The notes below the pieces were generated by a model. It had not been told where the DNA came from. It worked only from the letters and a program-made list of their open reading frames with translations, and did not search any database. The translations under genes were made by a program, and so were the position numbers. A stretch of 64,000 bases of DNA from Clavulina sp. PMI_390 (Eukaryota; Basidiomycota; Agaricomycetes; Cantharellales; Hydnaceae), in the NCBI GenBank assembly GCA_015039315.1, contig WIDE01000053.1:28189-92188 (forward strand), given 5' to 3'. The stretch's first letter is position 1; every line of letters starts with the position of its first letter. Below are positions 1 through 13,010 of this stretch, in pieces.

Positions 1-1
1 C

Positions 2-571
2 TCTGGTGGCGGATTCAGCGACTACTTCCCGCGCCAGTTCTGGCAAGATTCTGCTGTTGACAAGTATCTCAACACACAGCTGAAAGGAACCTACAAAGGC
101 CTCTTCAACGCCACTGGACGAGGAATCCCTGATATTGCGGCACAGTCCGTGCGCTTCAATATTATCTACCAAGGCAAAGTTGCGCTTATTTCGGGCACGA
201 GTGCATCTTGCCCTGCCTTTGCTGGTGTCGTCGCACTCCTGAATGATGCGCTCGTCTCCAAGGGCAAGAAACCACTTGGATGGCTGTAAGTAGACTGAAT
301 ACCTTTTAGCAAATCGGAGACTAACCTTCCGGTTCAAACCAGAAACCCCTGGATCTATTCACTCAAAACTGGATTCAACGATATCACCACTGGGAGCAAC
401 CCAGGTATGCATTCTTGCTCTAATACTTGGCTCGCAGCATTGGCTTACCGATATTTCTCATCTTTTCGCACAGGCTGTGCCACCCCTGGCTTCAACGCTA
501 CGGTTGGTTGGGACCCAGTGACGGGCTTTGGCACGCCAAACTTCCCTGAGCTATTGAAGCAACTAGTATGA
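2..571 (+). CDS. Sedolisin-type tripeptidyl-peptidase (S53), 3' part
   Basis: This is the C-terminal part of a secreted acid serine peptidase of the sedolisin (S53) family, which removes tripeptides from protein N-termini. The 5' part lies outside the window. Three exons can be read: 2-285, 343-404 and 474-571, joined by short GT-AG introns (286-342 and 405-473). The sequence shows the family's nucleophile motif SGTSASCP near positions 196-222, the conserved GIPDIAAQS segment before it, and the WDPVTGFGTPNF element near the C-terminus, which carries the calcium-binding end of the fold. The stop is TGA at 569-571. It runs in the same direction as the ABC transporter downstream, with no sign of linkage. 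The family call is firm; substrate and localisation are inferred from the family. Confidence 0.92.
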
Positions 572-1071
572 CCCTGAAATGACTCTCGGCTTCGACTACT
601 CGTAGCTATTTTGCCAATGTACATATGACTTGAGCCTGGAATGCTGGACTGATGTAAGGATAACCCAACGACCACCATCTCCAACACCTTTGAAGCACTA
701 ACTCAAGAGGGAACCATTCAGTTTTCAGCGACCGTGACCCAGAAGTGAACAAACTCTCAGTCGTCGTGACGCTGAGATTTCATTCATGGATCGGCGTTCG
801 GCCATGAACATGATCACAGTTCAACCCTTGAACCTATGGTCATTCTTGTACAGCAGACCATTGCCCCGCTCCCTTGACCCTGGCGTAGTAGAAGCCGATG
901 CTCGGTGTCATGGGCGTGAGAATGTGTCCCCGTCGTTTCTCGGAGAAGCCTGAACTATAAACCAACCTTTGGTTGTGTGTTTCTGCCTCCCCCTCTATCA
1001 GGACTGCTGGGATTTGTTAGGCGTCTTCAGTCCCTTTGACTTGCTATCCCTGTTCTCAGTGTGTTTCTTTC
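572..1071. other. Intergenic region with candidate TATA box
   Basis: No coding frame is supported here. It holds the 3' untranslated part of the peptidase gene and the promoter of the ABC transporter. A TATA-like ACTATAAA stands near 954-961, about 115 bp before the chosen transporter start at 1072, followed by pyrimidine-rich sequence typical of fungal transcription start regions. Confidence 0.4.
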
Positions 1072-4000
1072 ATGATGGAGGCTCAGCTGTCTCTCTTAGG
1101 CCCCAAGGTTGCCAGAGTGTCCGTCAGCGATAGGTGAATCAGCTCCCCATATGCTGCAAGTTACAGCTAGTTTCTCATGCAATTCTATAGCTTTTGGCTA
1201 GACACTCGTATACTTCCAAGTTATGCTGCAGTAGGTTCACTACTAGTCATCATTATGAGTTCTATTCTCCAAACCTTCCGTCAACACAAAGCGCCCATCA
1301 AAGTCGATGAGGAGCCCACCAACATTGGGCTTCGCGTCCGCGCAATCATCAAGTCATCTGGGATTTACCTTTTTCTGCTAAGAGTCCTCCGTGTTTTCCT
1401 TTGTATTGCTCTCCTCCTTCTGTCGATTCGGTCTGTCGACGTCGAGGTTCCCGACGCGTCCTACGTGGCTGAACCCTATGAACGCTCTATTATCATAGCT
1501 GAAGCTGCTTTCTTTGTGAGTTCCGAATGAATAGGATATAGAGTGCTTGCTAATCATAACATTAGGCTTACACGACATGCATATCCATTGGGACCGTGGT
1601 CTTGCCTACACGACAGAGGCACATTGCCATCAGGCATGCATTTGTTTTGCTTCTGGCAGAATTCGGGGTATACTTCTATCGAGATTTATATCCCCTCTGC
1701 ACGTATACCCTTCAGCCTATGGATATCGCGGAAGGAGGACGACTCTGGACCAGGGTAGTTATGTTGGCGTTTGCGTCGTTGGTAATTCCACTGGTGGCCC
1801 CGCGTGAATATATTCCGATCGATCCGAAGGTCCGTAGAGACGCGAAAAAAGCCACGTAGGAAGCTTCATACTAAACTAGATACTCTTATAGAACCCCAAC
1901 GATCCGAACGCTGAGCAAACCGCGTCAGCGTTGTCAATCATTTCTTTTGCCTTCATGGATCACTTGGTCTACCTTGGGTACAAGCACCCTCACGTTCCCT
2001 TCGATCTCCTCCCGAGCCTTTGTGACTATGATCGTGGGGTTTACCTCAATGAACGTGGTCGTGAGTATATCCGACCCTCTTTGGCCAAGAGGCGGCGCTC
2101 CTTTATATGGAGACTACTATCACTATTCCGTAAGTCACCTTTTCTGATTCGAGTCGTCCTTCATGTTTCTGCGCTATGGCTGAATATGTTGGGTAGGGGT
2201 CGAGTTCCTCGTCGTGATTACGTGCACAATCACCCGCACTATCTTTGGATTCCTCGCCCCAGTTTCCCTGAACCGAATTTTGAATTATATTGAGACTGAT
2301 GGGGAAGGTGCGATAATCAGGCCATGGTGAGCTCACTGACACCTGTGATCAGGCCATTTCTCTCACTCCACAATCCCAGGGTCTGGATCCTCATATTCTT
2401 CGCGGCCCCTGTGTTAGCCTCGATCTTCTTCCAGCTTTATATATTCGGTGCTGTACGCCCGTTGTCGCTTTTGCTCCTATCAGGTTCCTCTGATCTTATC
2501 TGAATGCGACAGACCCATCTGCTCGCTCAAGTGGAGTCAGTGGTGACGCAAGCCGTATTCGAGCACGCTCTGCGCATTCGCATGAAGACAACACCCAATG
2601 ATGACAACTCTTCTTCGGGTGTCGGTCCTAAGCAAGATAACCCCAACGGCGGCAAGGCGAAAAATATGGAGGGAAAGATCAACAATCTGATTTCTTCAGA
2701 TCTGGAGAATATTGTCGATGCGAAAGATATCATGCCAACAATATTCTCCTCTCCCCTGCAAACTGTAATGGCTATTACTTTCCTCTACACATTACTGGGA
2801 TGGAGGTGCGCCGCTTATTCTCGAACCCCGTTTACTAGATCACTCACGTTGCGCTTCATGGTTATACTCAGCGCCCTGGTCGGTTTGACTGTCCTAATGC
2901 TTGGTATGTACGTGCCTGGCAAGATTACGGCACGTATCCATGCAATCCAGATCCTTCAATCCAAAGCTGTAAGCCTCCCACTCTGCTCAACCCACCTTGC
3001 ATGATTGCCGAGCCGTCATCGTCTTAGACCGATGCTCGAGTACAATATGTTACGGAGAGTGAGTAGAGCCCCACAGCTGATATTAAACTATGCCCCTTAA
3101 CCAAATCTATCTGTACTTAGCATTGAGTGCCGTCCGACTCATCAAGATGTTCGGCTATGAGGCCAAGATGGAGGAGAGGATCAGCGAGAAAAGACATGCT
3201 GAGATCAAGCTAGTCAAGAGGAGATACAACATGGGCCTCGTCAACGCCATCTACAAGTACGTTTGGGATATGGGACACTTCCAACTCATGCCCTCGCTGA
3301 TTCTCGTTTTGCAGCTGGCTTCTCCCCGTCTTCACTAGTCCGTGTCCATTCTTCACTACCTCACTGCGAGACCTCACGAATTACTTGCAGTGCTTGTTAC
3401 CTTCTTCACGTATACGTACTTCATGGGAAAACCCCTTACTGGTATGCAACCCAGTTGACTTTGGCTTGATGACGATCGCTGACTATGGGCTCTTTTCAGC
3501 TTCAACGGTCAGTTTGGATATCAATCTGCTGCCTCCCTAGACACTCAGTTGTATTCGAGTAGGTATTTTCTTCCGTTGCTGTGTTTGATTCTTTGCGGCA
3601 GGAGGTCAGTCAACAACACGGTTACAACCGATCTGTCAAATAACCTGATACATAAATGGACCCGCCAGCTATCCCGGCTAAACTGGACCGTACCCGCCTT
3701 CATAGCGGGCAAAGTCAGCATGGATCGTTTGGATGGTTCGTCCATATCTCCCCTCTATAAACAGCATCGCTAACTTCATCTTTGTATGCAGAATTCTTCT
3801 ATGAGGTGTGAAAGGTCATCATCCGTGATAGTAGCAGAGGACTGACCCGTTTCCCAAGACCGAGATGCTGGATCGATTCATTGAGGATGACGACAACACA
3901 ATAACTGGCTTTCTACCACCAGTCGCGGATCCGGATGCTCCCGGTTTCCATAACGCGGTCTTTGATTGGGACAGCTCCCCGCTTTCGGCATCGGAAACTG

Positions 4001-7000
4001 CTTCTGCGGTACTCACGCCATCCTCCAGGGTTTCTAGCTCCAGTAGCTCGCGTCGTTTCCGTCTACAGATCCCTGGTGACCTCCAGTTCCAACCTGGAGT
4101 TCTGAACCTTGTTTTGGGCCCGACAGGTTCTGGGAAGACTTCCATGCTACTAGCTTTACTGGGAGAGATGCACTTTGTTCCCTCTGGTCCTGATTCGTGG
4201 TACAATCTTCCGAAACAGAATGGGGTTGCCTATGCTGCGCAGTCACCTTGGGTACTGAACCGCACAATCAAGGTCAGCCAACTCGAACCCCCCATGAAGT
4301 GTCAACCCACTTAACTTTTTGAACCCTCAGGATAACATCCTTTTTGGAGAAGATTACAATGAGGAAAGGTACAGAACCGGTTCGCACAGCTTTGTCCTCG
4401 GTTGTATGTCAATAGCTGCTAACGAGCTAACGAAACACCAGTTCTCTCACAATGCGCTCTGGAGCCTGATCTAGAGCTGTTCCAAGTGGGTTTTGGCTAT
4501 ACTTTAGAGGTGTTATTCATGTTAACAGTTTCCACTGACTGAATAGGCTGGAGATGAGACGGAAGTAAGTTATTCCTATCAACAATCAAAAATCAGGTAC
4601 ACTCATAATGTTCCCGTACCGGGTAGGTTGGTGAAAAGGGTTTGACCTTGAGGTGAGGTACTAACTTTCTGTCGAGGACTGAGTCTCACGATCGAATGCT
4701 ATGCAGTGGCGGCCAGAAGGCCCGCATCAGTCTTGCTCGCGCCGTCTACTCCAAGGTATGTGACCTTTGGTATCTAGTTACTACGCCCAAATGTCCAACG
4801 ACCTATGCAGGCCCAAGTTGTTCTCCTCGACGATGTACTTTCTGCCCTTGATGTCCACACCGCCCGTTCAATCGTCAGAGAATGCTTTGCTGGAAGTTTG
4901 CTTTATGGGCGGACTGTGGTCCTAGTGACCCACAACATTGCACTCACCGCCAAATATGCAAAGTACTTCGTGACGATTGCCGCAGATGGATCGATCTCAG
5001 GGAGCAGCTTCCTGGCAGATGCACTAATGCAAGAAAACGTGCAAACCGAACTGATTCAGGAAACTGAGACTATCAAAAAAGCAGAATCTGTTATTGATGG
5101 CTCGGCAGTGCCACCTGCCAAATCGGAGGGACCAAAATCTGGCGGGAAACTGATTGTCGGGGAAGAAGTGGCCCTTGGTCGTGTCACTACACGGTCCTGT
5201 ACGCACCTCGTCTCTGTCTTAGAACTCCAGATACTGACAGTCTGCCCCAGTGAAGCTCTTCCTGTCTAATGTTGGGAACCCCATCTTTTGGGCCACTTGG
5301 TTGAGTCTCAATCTACTCAATGAAACTTTTGCAGTGTGAGGTTTTTTTTCTTTGATTTTGCATGCCTCAATCACGCCGTGACGTGAAGTAATGAACTTAT
5401 TGGGCTTCAGGTTCCTGACATGGTGGCTGGGCACGTGGGCTCTAGCTTATCAAGAGGCGAAAGAACCATCTGATGTCTCCGTACCATTGTGAGTTTCGGC
5501 CCCTGACCATGCGACGGACTCAACAGACTTTGACATCGACTGTTAGCTATATGAGCCGCTACGTGTTGATTATCCTCGTGTCTCTTGTGAACTATGGTGA
5601 GTCTCGCATATTATTGTACCAAAACCTAACTAATAAGCTATGCTCAGCCGTTGTAAGCTTTTGAAGATATTCTATTCCTAAGATGACCCTTCGCCCACCT
5701 CGACTTTTTCAGATCTGGCTATTATTTATCCATGGTGTTACTCGAGCAGCCAAGAAAATTCACAGCCTTCTCGTCAATTCGATTCTCCGCAGCACCTTAA
5801 GATTCCTGGATACCACTCCCACTGGACGTATTATTTCTCGTTTCACCCAAGATACTCAGACCGTGGATCGGGTAATATCGAATCACCTACAAGTTTTGAC
5901 ATCGATGACTTCCGCTATCATCCTCAAGCTCGCCACGATTGTCTTCTTCACACCTGTCTATCTTGCTCCAGGCCTGGTGCTGGCCGTTGTTGCATTTATT
6001 GTGGGACGGATTTATATAGCAGCTCAATTATCAGTGAAAAGGTTAGCATCCACATACGAGAGAATCCACCCTCATAGCTTATGACGGCTCCAGAGAGCAG
6101 AGCAATCGTCGATCCCCCGTTTTCTCGACCTTTGGTGCAGCTATTGGGGGACTGACCAGCATAAGGGCATATGGTGCTCAAACAGCATTTCAACAGGAGC
6201 TTCTGCGACATGTTGATGCTTATATGAGGTCCTCGCGAGCATTCTATAACCTCAATAGGTATGTCCTCATCCCTTGTCGTTGTCTTGGCTAACGATTCGC
6301 TACAGATGGATCAGTGTCCGAGTTGACTTTATGGGGGCAATTTTTTCCGCAAGTCTTGCCATGTGAGTATGTCTCTCTTATTATCCCAATTATACTCATT
6401 TTTCCTCTAGCCATCTTGTTTACTATGTGAAGGCGACAAATGCATCCATCACTGGTCTTCAGCTGAGCCAAGCGATCGCTTTTTCGAGCTTGTTACTGTG
6501 GTGGTCTGTGCATTTTTCTACGACAAGTTGAACAATTATTCATCCTTCCTCGCTAGGGTACGGTACGCAAACGATATGGAGGTGTCTGGTTAGTCCCGCC
6601 ACTGAGGGACTCCAAACGAACCGTTCTAATCATCACCTCGCATACAGCAAATAGTCTCGAACGAATCCAGAATTACTTGGATATCGACCACGAGGCGCCT
6701 CCTTCAACCGAGGGTATCCCACCCGCAGCTTGGCCAACCAGTGGAACTATCACTGTGAAAAATCTCTCTGCTCGATACTCTGCCGATGGCCCCGAAGTGC
6801 TTCACAAACTTTCATTTACCGTCCATTCGGGGGAGAAGATTGGCGTCGTTGGCAGAACTGGCTCTGGGAAGTCATCCCTTACCCTCAGTTTACTTCGCCT
6901 AATTCCCACCCAGGGGAATGTGTTTTATGACGGCCGGGATACTACCACGATCAACCTAGAAGACCTGAGAAGAGCTGTGACCATCATCCCGCAACAGCCA

Positions 7001-7629
7001 GAATTACTCGTGAGTCCAGAAGGATACTGCTCGCTTTACAGGTACTTAATAATTACCACACTGACTGGGTGCTTCAAGTCTGGAACGATCCGGCAAAATC
7101 TCGACCCTTTCAGCGCTCATGATGATGCCGCTCTGAATGATGCTTTGCGGTCCGCTGGATTATTCAACCTCCAGGCTGAGCTCCCCGAAGATGAGCGTAT
7201 CACGCTTGATTCCAAGGTGGGAAGCGGCGGTGAAAACTTCTCACTTGGACAGCGCCAGATCATTGCCTTGGCTCGGGCGCTCGTTAGACACAGCAAGGTG
7301 TTGATCCTCGATGAAGCTACGGCATCATTAGGTCTTTCGACATTCTTTTGCTCTGGTCCTCCCTCGGATTTCTGACATTCGTTCTAGATCATGCAACGGA
7401 TAATCTCATCCAGGAGACTCTCAAGACAGAGTTCAAGGACGCGACGCTCATCACTGTCGCCCATCGCCTCCAAACAATCATGAGTTCAGATAAGATCATG
7501 GTCCTCGATGCTGGCAAGGTTGTTGAGTACAACTCTCCGAAGAAGTTGCTGGATATTTCAGGAGGAGTGTTCAAAGCTCTTGTTGATGGGAGCGGCGATC
7601 GTGAAAATCTCTATAGGATGGCGGCCTAG
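1072..7629 (+). CDS. ABCC-type (MRP/Ybt1-like) ABC transporter
   Basis: A full-length ABC exporter of the ABCC subfamily, predicted to use ATP to move organic anions, conjugates or bile-acid-like compounds across a vacuolar or plasma membrane. Many exons give the order TMD0, TMD1, NBD1, TMD2, NBD2. NBD1 has Walker A GPTGSGKTS (about 4117-4143), an LSGGQ signature split by an intron near 4680-4710, and Walker B LLDDVLSALD (about 4820), with Asp in place of the catalytic Glu, as is usual in NBD1 of this subfamily. NBD2 has Walker A GRTGSGKSS (about 6856), signature FSLGQRQ (about 7238), Walker B LILDEATAS and the H-loop VAHRL. I chose ATG 1072 because splicing 1134-1190 (GTGAAT...CTATAG) joins it in phase to SFWLDTR; ATG 1177 is the alternative. 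The transported substrate is unknown. Confidence 0.9.
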
Positions 7630-7949
7630 GTAACGAGTGTCAATTGCCAAGTACCAATAAAGTCCCTTTTAGAATGCCCTTGACAACAATGATGACAAGG
7701 TTTTCATCGGAGGATCTACTACATGGGTGATCGCCAGCACGAGACGCGGGAAGTGAGTAAGGAGAGGGAAGAAAAGGGAGTGTATGATGTTTGGTAAATG
7801 CCAGGAATTGAGCGGATGGGATCACGCTGATACCAAACTCAGCAAGGCTTGTGAATCGGGGCCATGGATTAAGCTACATCTTCCAGGTTGAGATAAATTG
7901 TCATGGATAGCTGGCAAGATGGAAGAAATGAAGGTCTCTCTAGCCATGA
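7630..7949. other. Convergent intergenic spacer
   Basis: About 320 bp between the stop of the transporter (+) and the stop of the first ferric reductase (-). It should hold both 3' ends. I see an AT-rich AATAAA-like site (CAATAAAG near 7656) and no coding frame that I would support. Confidence 0.4.
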
Positions 7950-10900
7950 TCACCAAGCAAACGCTCTGAAAAGTCAAAAAATAGCAAAGCCATAATCAAT
8001 GACACGAGCAATAATTAGACAAGTGGCAAACATACTCTTCGACAAGCTCCACTCCACCAATCGCATTGCGCACACTCCTCCCAATAGCATGCTCGGCCTT
8101 GCGGACGCTGTCCATCAGTGATTCAGGGCCGCATGCGCCCACTACGACACCATACAACTGCTTGCGCCCTCCAGGGGTCGGTGGGTTTTCAATTCCGCTT
8201 GTACAATCACACAGGGCAGCGAGCATATCGCCGAAATCGGGGCGGCCGGGGACCAGCTTGATTGCTTCAGGAAGATTGAGGTCGCCAATGGACGAGGCTG
8301 CATCAGCAAATGCCCGGCGGTAGGTTCAGGGGTTCCCCGGTTTCACACCCCTGAACGCATACACTCTGAAACCCGCCCAGATCTGAATGGGGATCCCAGA
8401 CAGTTGGAGTTCTCACGCCTTGATGCGAAGGGTCCTTGATCACGGAGAAGGGATTTATAGCAGCCACAATGTAATCTCTACGCTACTGTACCAACTCTAA
8501 GGACGAACCAGTACTTTTGAAAGAGTCTGTGACCAAGCAAGGCTAGAAAACCAATGAGATTGTTTGACAGCATTGGTTAATGTCTCAACATCTATATTAC
8601 TTGCGGGTAGGTAGGTAGCAGATCCTGTAGAACGGCATCCCAGTACATCATGTCGATATAGAATCGAACCAGCTAGGTCGTGTTCCTCTGTCCCTGCTTG
8701 TGATACCAACCCTGATGAGACCAAACGGTCGCTCGTATTTCCATGGGCGTTGATGTTTGGCCATGTTGATGCTTTGGACAACTTAGCGTTTTTTCGACCA
8801 ACCCTCACGCCTTGTCTCCGCTCAACTCCGTCTTCCTCCGCCACCCATCTCGTCGCTCCTTCACGATTCCTATCACACAAATGACACCCAGCCGCATATC
8901 CAGCGCTCCACTCGAGTATGTGAATACAACGTGTTTTTAATCATGACTAGCCAACTCATTCCAAGATACTACGCTGCGGGATGCACGTCTCACCGTCAGG
9001 TCAGCGCCCGCCTCTTTACGCACTGCAGGTATGTCCAAGACATCCTCCTTGAAGTCTAATGCCTCAACTCCTTTACTTCGCCGCCCAATTTGCCTTACCT
9101 TGCGTCGCCACGTCAGTATTCCAAAAGCTGTTTTTGTTGTTTTGCTCGCTCGTTGTTTTTTTCGATAGCCCCGGCTCCAAATAATTACTAAATGGTAAGC
9201 CGCCTCTTTCGCTCGTGAGGCAATGATCCCTGCCCTGACACTCGCCTCCCCATTTTTTTTTTCTTCGCCAGATCGCAATTTCACCCTACACCCATGATGC
9301 TATGTTCTTTAGACCTCTCTTCTTGATTACTGCACAGTCGTCCGTAGATAGACCTTTCTCTTTGTTTTGCCTCACTGTATATTACATGTCTTGTATAGTT
9401 GCGCAATCGATAATATTTTGCTCTCTCAAATGGTGAACAATTGTGAAGCTCCAAACCGAACAGACCACTCCCCCTGTGCCTGTGAACCCCATGAACCCCT
9501 GAATCATTGATGCGATTTCGAACCCGTGCTACGGTTTGCTGGTGTAAACCGGGGGGGGCATGTTCAGTGAGTTTCAGAAGTTTCGGGGGTTCAAGCCCTC
9601 GAGAACCCGCGAGACCGACTGAACCGGGCCGAACCTCGGGGCCGGGCATTTGCTGATGTGAGAGGTCAGAAACGCGAGTGTAATGCACATGGATATGCAG
9701 AGAGACGGAAGAGATGGACTCAGAGGCGGCGATGAGGCGCTTGAAGGTCGGGAGAATGGAGATCAGGGCGGCTGTGATGGTATGTATCGGATAAGATATC
9801 AGCCATAGCAACACGGAGGTATCAGACAGGAAATGAAGGGTCAGCGTACCAGGATCTTTCACAACCCATACAAGATCAATAATACGGACATGGCTGCTTC
9901 CTTCGAACAAATCACGGATGACATCTTGTGTGGCACTTAGACCGAAAGTGATCCCACTACCACCACAAATGAACATAGACGACGAGAAGCTGGAGAAAAT
10001 CACATTCCCCGGGCCACCTGCAAAATAAACACGGGTAGTGGAAGCCAATGATGAGTAGAGAAGGGGAGATAAGACCACCGAGGGGCCACGGAGGAGAGGC
10101 GGAGGAAGTCATAAAAGGAGAAGAGTGACCGAGCCGGGTCAGTGAAGTTCAACGCGGCCGACGGTTCTAAAAAAACGCACCATATGGTCCTTGAACTAGG
10201 ACACTGACGGTTTTCTTCGACCCAAGTCCTGCTTCTTTGGCGGCTACACCCGCAGCCGGATCCTCCATCGCCAATTTCGCTAATTGACGCGTCCAATCAC
10301 CCGCCTCGTGGCAGTACAGAACGATCCCTTCACGATCCTCGCTTATCGAAGCGATGGTAAATGGGTGGCTTTCCACCGCATTCATGACTCCCATACCAGT
10401 AGATAGCACAAATAGGCGAACGTGCTGACCGGCACGCCACCCTGACCGCAGCGAAGGAACTACGACGCGTGTAGCTTGGAGAGTTGGGAGATACTCGACC
10501 GTGGCGCTCGTGTAACGTGCTTGTACAGCGCGAAGGATGAGATCGAGGGCATAGATACCCCCTGCAGCAATGCTCCAGGGAATGGCAGCTGGTCGATGGA
10601 TCCAGACCTATTATAACCAAGGCACGAGTGCGCCACAGGAGAGATTCAACGAAGTTGGGAGGATGAGAAAAAATTAGTAGATCACGAGGCGATAAACGGT
10701 CTGCTCACCCCGACAACAAAAGTAACGAAGCCAATTCTGTGGCCATAAGCGAAGACTGTCCAAAAAATGTTCCTCATAAAGGGGAGAGAAGTGAACGTTA
10801 TCACGATGATGCCACTGAATGGGATCATGCCGGTGACCAAGTCCTGGGGACTGAGACCGTTGGCCACAACATTGCCTGTGATCCATATAACCACTAGACG

Positions 10901-11775
10901 AAAAAAGAAATCAAGAATCGTCGGATAAGCAAATGTCAGTAGGATCTTCAGCGACAAACGAACGGAGAAACATAGCACGAGACTTACAATAGGGGATGCC
11001 GTGGAACAAGGAAGCAACAAATATGATTTGGCCGACCCAGCGATGAAGGTAGTTGAGCTTCTCATATCCCTTGCCAACCAAGAACCCGATCAATGAGTTC
11101 TTCGACGCCAGCAGGAACGCGACTGGGATCTGGGATAGAGCAATCCAACCAGCCCGTGTCGGGTTGGATACTGGGCTGGATAAGATGAAGAGCCCCAAAC
11201 AGATGAGGGCCGTATATGCGAAGAGGACTACCACTTGTCCAAGCGAATAGCCCATAATCTGCTGTGAGAGCTGGCTCGAGAGCGGATAAAGGAGTGTGCG
11301 TAGCGACGGAACGTGCTTGGGAGGGATCCGAGGGTTAGAAGCGTCGGATATCTCGGCCCAGCGACGCGTGAGGTCGTTGAGATCCGTGCTCCTCCGTCCC
11401 AGACTTCGAGTAGACGACGCTCGGCGCGGAGTGGTGATCTTCTCTTCGGCATTCTGAACCTCTCCATGTCCGGAAGGACGGGGTCGTCTAGTCGAATTCC
11501 TTACCAAAGAGGGCTCTCGCTTGAATCTCCAGCCCTTTTTAGCGGTCTGGGAAAATGAAAGACGAGCGGACACCCGAGGGAAGGAAACGCATGCAAATAG
11601 CGCCAGCGCCATTAGCATAGCGTAGATAACATAATCGGCGGCTCTATTGGTCGATATGGATCAGAGGAAATAATAACCTGAAGCGTATGAGATTAACGCA
11701 CTGATAATCCTCTAGCTGAGGGGGTGGTGGCATGGAATCAGCAGAAGGAGCGTCCCCTTGAGCTGAGAGAGACAT
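7950..11775 (-). pseudogene. Ferric reductase copy 1, broken by a transposon
   Basis: A plasma-membrane ferric/cupric reductase of the fungal FRE family (heme-binding membrane domain, then FAD- and NAD(P)H-binding domains), which reduces extracellular metal chelates. Start ATG 11775 is chosen by comparison with copy 2. Exons show the heme segment YLHRWVGQIIF, the FAD motif ESHPFTIAS after GQHVRLFV, the nucleotide motif FICGGSGITFGLS and the terminal GACGPESL. The last exon (7950-7965) gives AFAW then TGA, as in copy 2. The reading frame is intact except that positions 8301-9658 are a foreign 1358 bp element inside the NAD-binding exon. Translation running into it ends in unrelated sequence before the conserved C-terminus. 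The allele is therefore predicted null unless the insert is spliced out. It is paralogous to the gene at 14066-16642. Confidence 0.85.
8301..9658. mobile_element. TIR DNA transposon (non-autonomous) in ferric reductase
   Basis: A 1358 bp insertion with perfect 18 bp terminal inverted repeats, CATCAGCAAATGCCCGGC at 8301-8318 and its complement at 9641-9658. It is flanked by a direct TG (8299-8300 and 9659-9660). Removing the element plus one TG restores exact codon-for-codon alignment with ferric reductase copy 2. The inside contains only short frames and no transposase I recognise, so it looks like a non-autonomous element. A 2 bp TG duplication does not fit Tc1/mariner (TA), so I leave the superfamily open. 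Confidence 0.85.
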
Positions 11776-12690
11776 GATCGGTCGGTAGTCGAGGATATTG
11801 TTGGTCCCGAATGAAAGTAATGGCAGTTCCTCAGACGTCAACCTTGAGAGCGCGCGGCGCAAAATATGGTTGATGAGGAGTAACAACCTCTACAACGAAA
11901 AGAGGGTGATGGTAAGATGGTTTGATGTCCGAACGAGCGAGGGGTGAAGTAGAAGGTCAGCCAGCGGGTTTATGCGCGTAAATTTATTGGTTTCAGAGGG
12001 CGTAGAAGGCATTACACATGAGCGCAGCATCAGGAACAGCAAGTGGCCTTCGTAATAACCAATCGGTGATTATGGCATGTTGTCACCACAAACACATTCT
12101 TAAGCTGCGGAGGCGGTAGTTACACCCCCTAAACTCAAATACCACATATATTTGCACACGAGGGCGTGAAGCAGGCCTGAGGGATCGAATGCATCAGGGG
12201 CCAACGAGCGGACAGTGGATATTGGAGAATCGCTTCTGTGTCAGTCTAACGCGCGGGCTCGTGAGCAACTGGCGATCAACGTGGTTTTTCGTTCGTTGAC
12301 TGTCAGAAAATCGCAGCAATTCCCAGAATTCATCCGTGCTCCATGCACTTAGCCCAGCATTTTGATGTCTTCAGGCAGTGGGCTCCGATTTGATGCGGAG
12401 TAGGGGTCGATAACCAAGCGATATCATTCTGGGGGCTGATATTGCTTTTAACGGACTAGGTTTGTGCACGGCTGTAAGAACCAGGGGCTCGCTTTCGGAT
12501 CTTCAGCCTTTCAAGAGTGCCTACTATCCGCTCGCACTCGTGGCGCCGAAAATTCTCACGCCAAGGCTTGGCTGCCCTATATATACATTCAGGTTTGTTA
12601 TTCAAAAGCATCCTCCCCAATGGCTGGCTCTCATTGAGCACAGGCCTGAGTGAATCTGAGCTAGAATCATTTTGTCTATCGTGAAACCCT
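11776..12690. other. Promoter region of ferric reductase copy 1
   Basis: This holds the region upstream of the minus-strand reductase. In-frame sequence continues leftward on the minus strand above the chosen ATG but has no upstream ATG. No other gene is supported. It corresponds to the divergent promoter between ferric reductase copy 2 and the aminotransferase in the right-hand unit. Confidence 0.4.
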
Positions 12691-13010
12691 GGGCATTAAA
12701 TTCCAGCTCTCCGTTGACTAGGCCTACCTTGATTCGCGTTCTTGCAGAGAGACCAGCATGTCTAAGCCATTACGATGGTCACTTCATGTCTTCCAGTCGG
12801 AATGAGCCAAAGATGCGGGTATGTTCCAGGTTCGGTCGTTGTTTCACTAGGATCAATAACGAAGCGAGGGCACATCAACGGTCCACAGTCTCGCGGACGG
12901 CGAAGCAATAGCAGCCCCATCACTTCAAGCAGAGCCCCAACCCAACTAGTTAGACTACGTCCGTCGTTACGACGGCCTTTCCTGATCCTTGTTGTAAGCC
13001 TTCCATTCTC
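12690..13010 (+). pseudogene. Relic of the aminotransferase 5' end
   Basis: Degenerate copy of the start of the aminotransferase at 18289-20003. ATGTCT at about 12759 aligns with ATG 18289, and TTCATGTCT follows in both. About 100 bp later CACAGTCTCGCGGACGGCG (near 12882-12900) aligns with CACAGTCTCGTGGACGTCG near 18428, and the AAG before it, which serves as the exon 2 splice acceptor in the full copy, is also kept. Beyond about 13000 the similarity fades and no class I/II aminotransferase motif follows. It lies between the two ferric reductases, where a tandem duplication of the pair would put it. Confidence 0.6.

Noticed and set aside
8497..9284. Minus-strand frames of 127 and 115 codons inside the transposon as a possible transposase
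   Set aside because: No recognisable catalytic motif or domain and a biased composition; the element is treated as non-autonomous.
8301..9658. The 1358 bp insert as a long intron of the ferric reductase
   Set aside because: It does not begin with GT or end with AG in the gene's direction, and it has perfect terminal inverted repeats with a target duplication.
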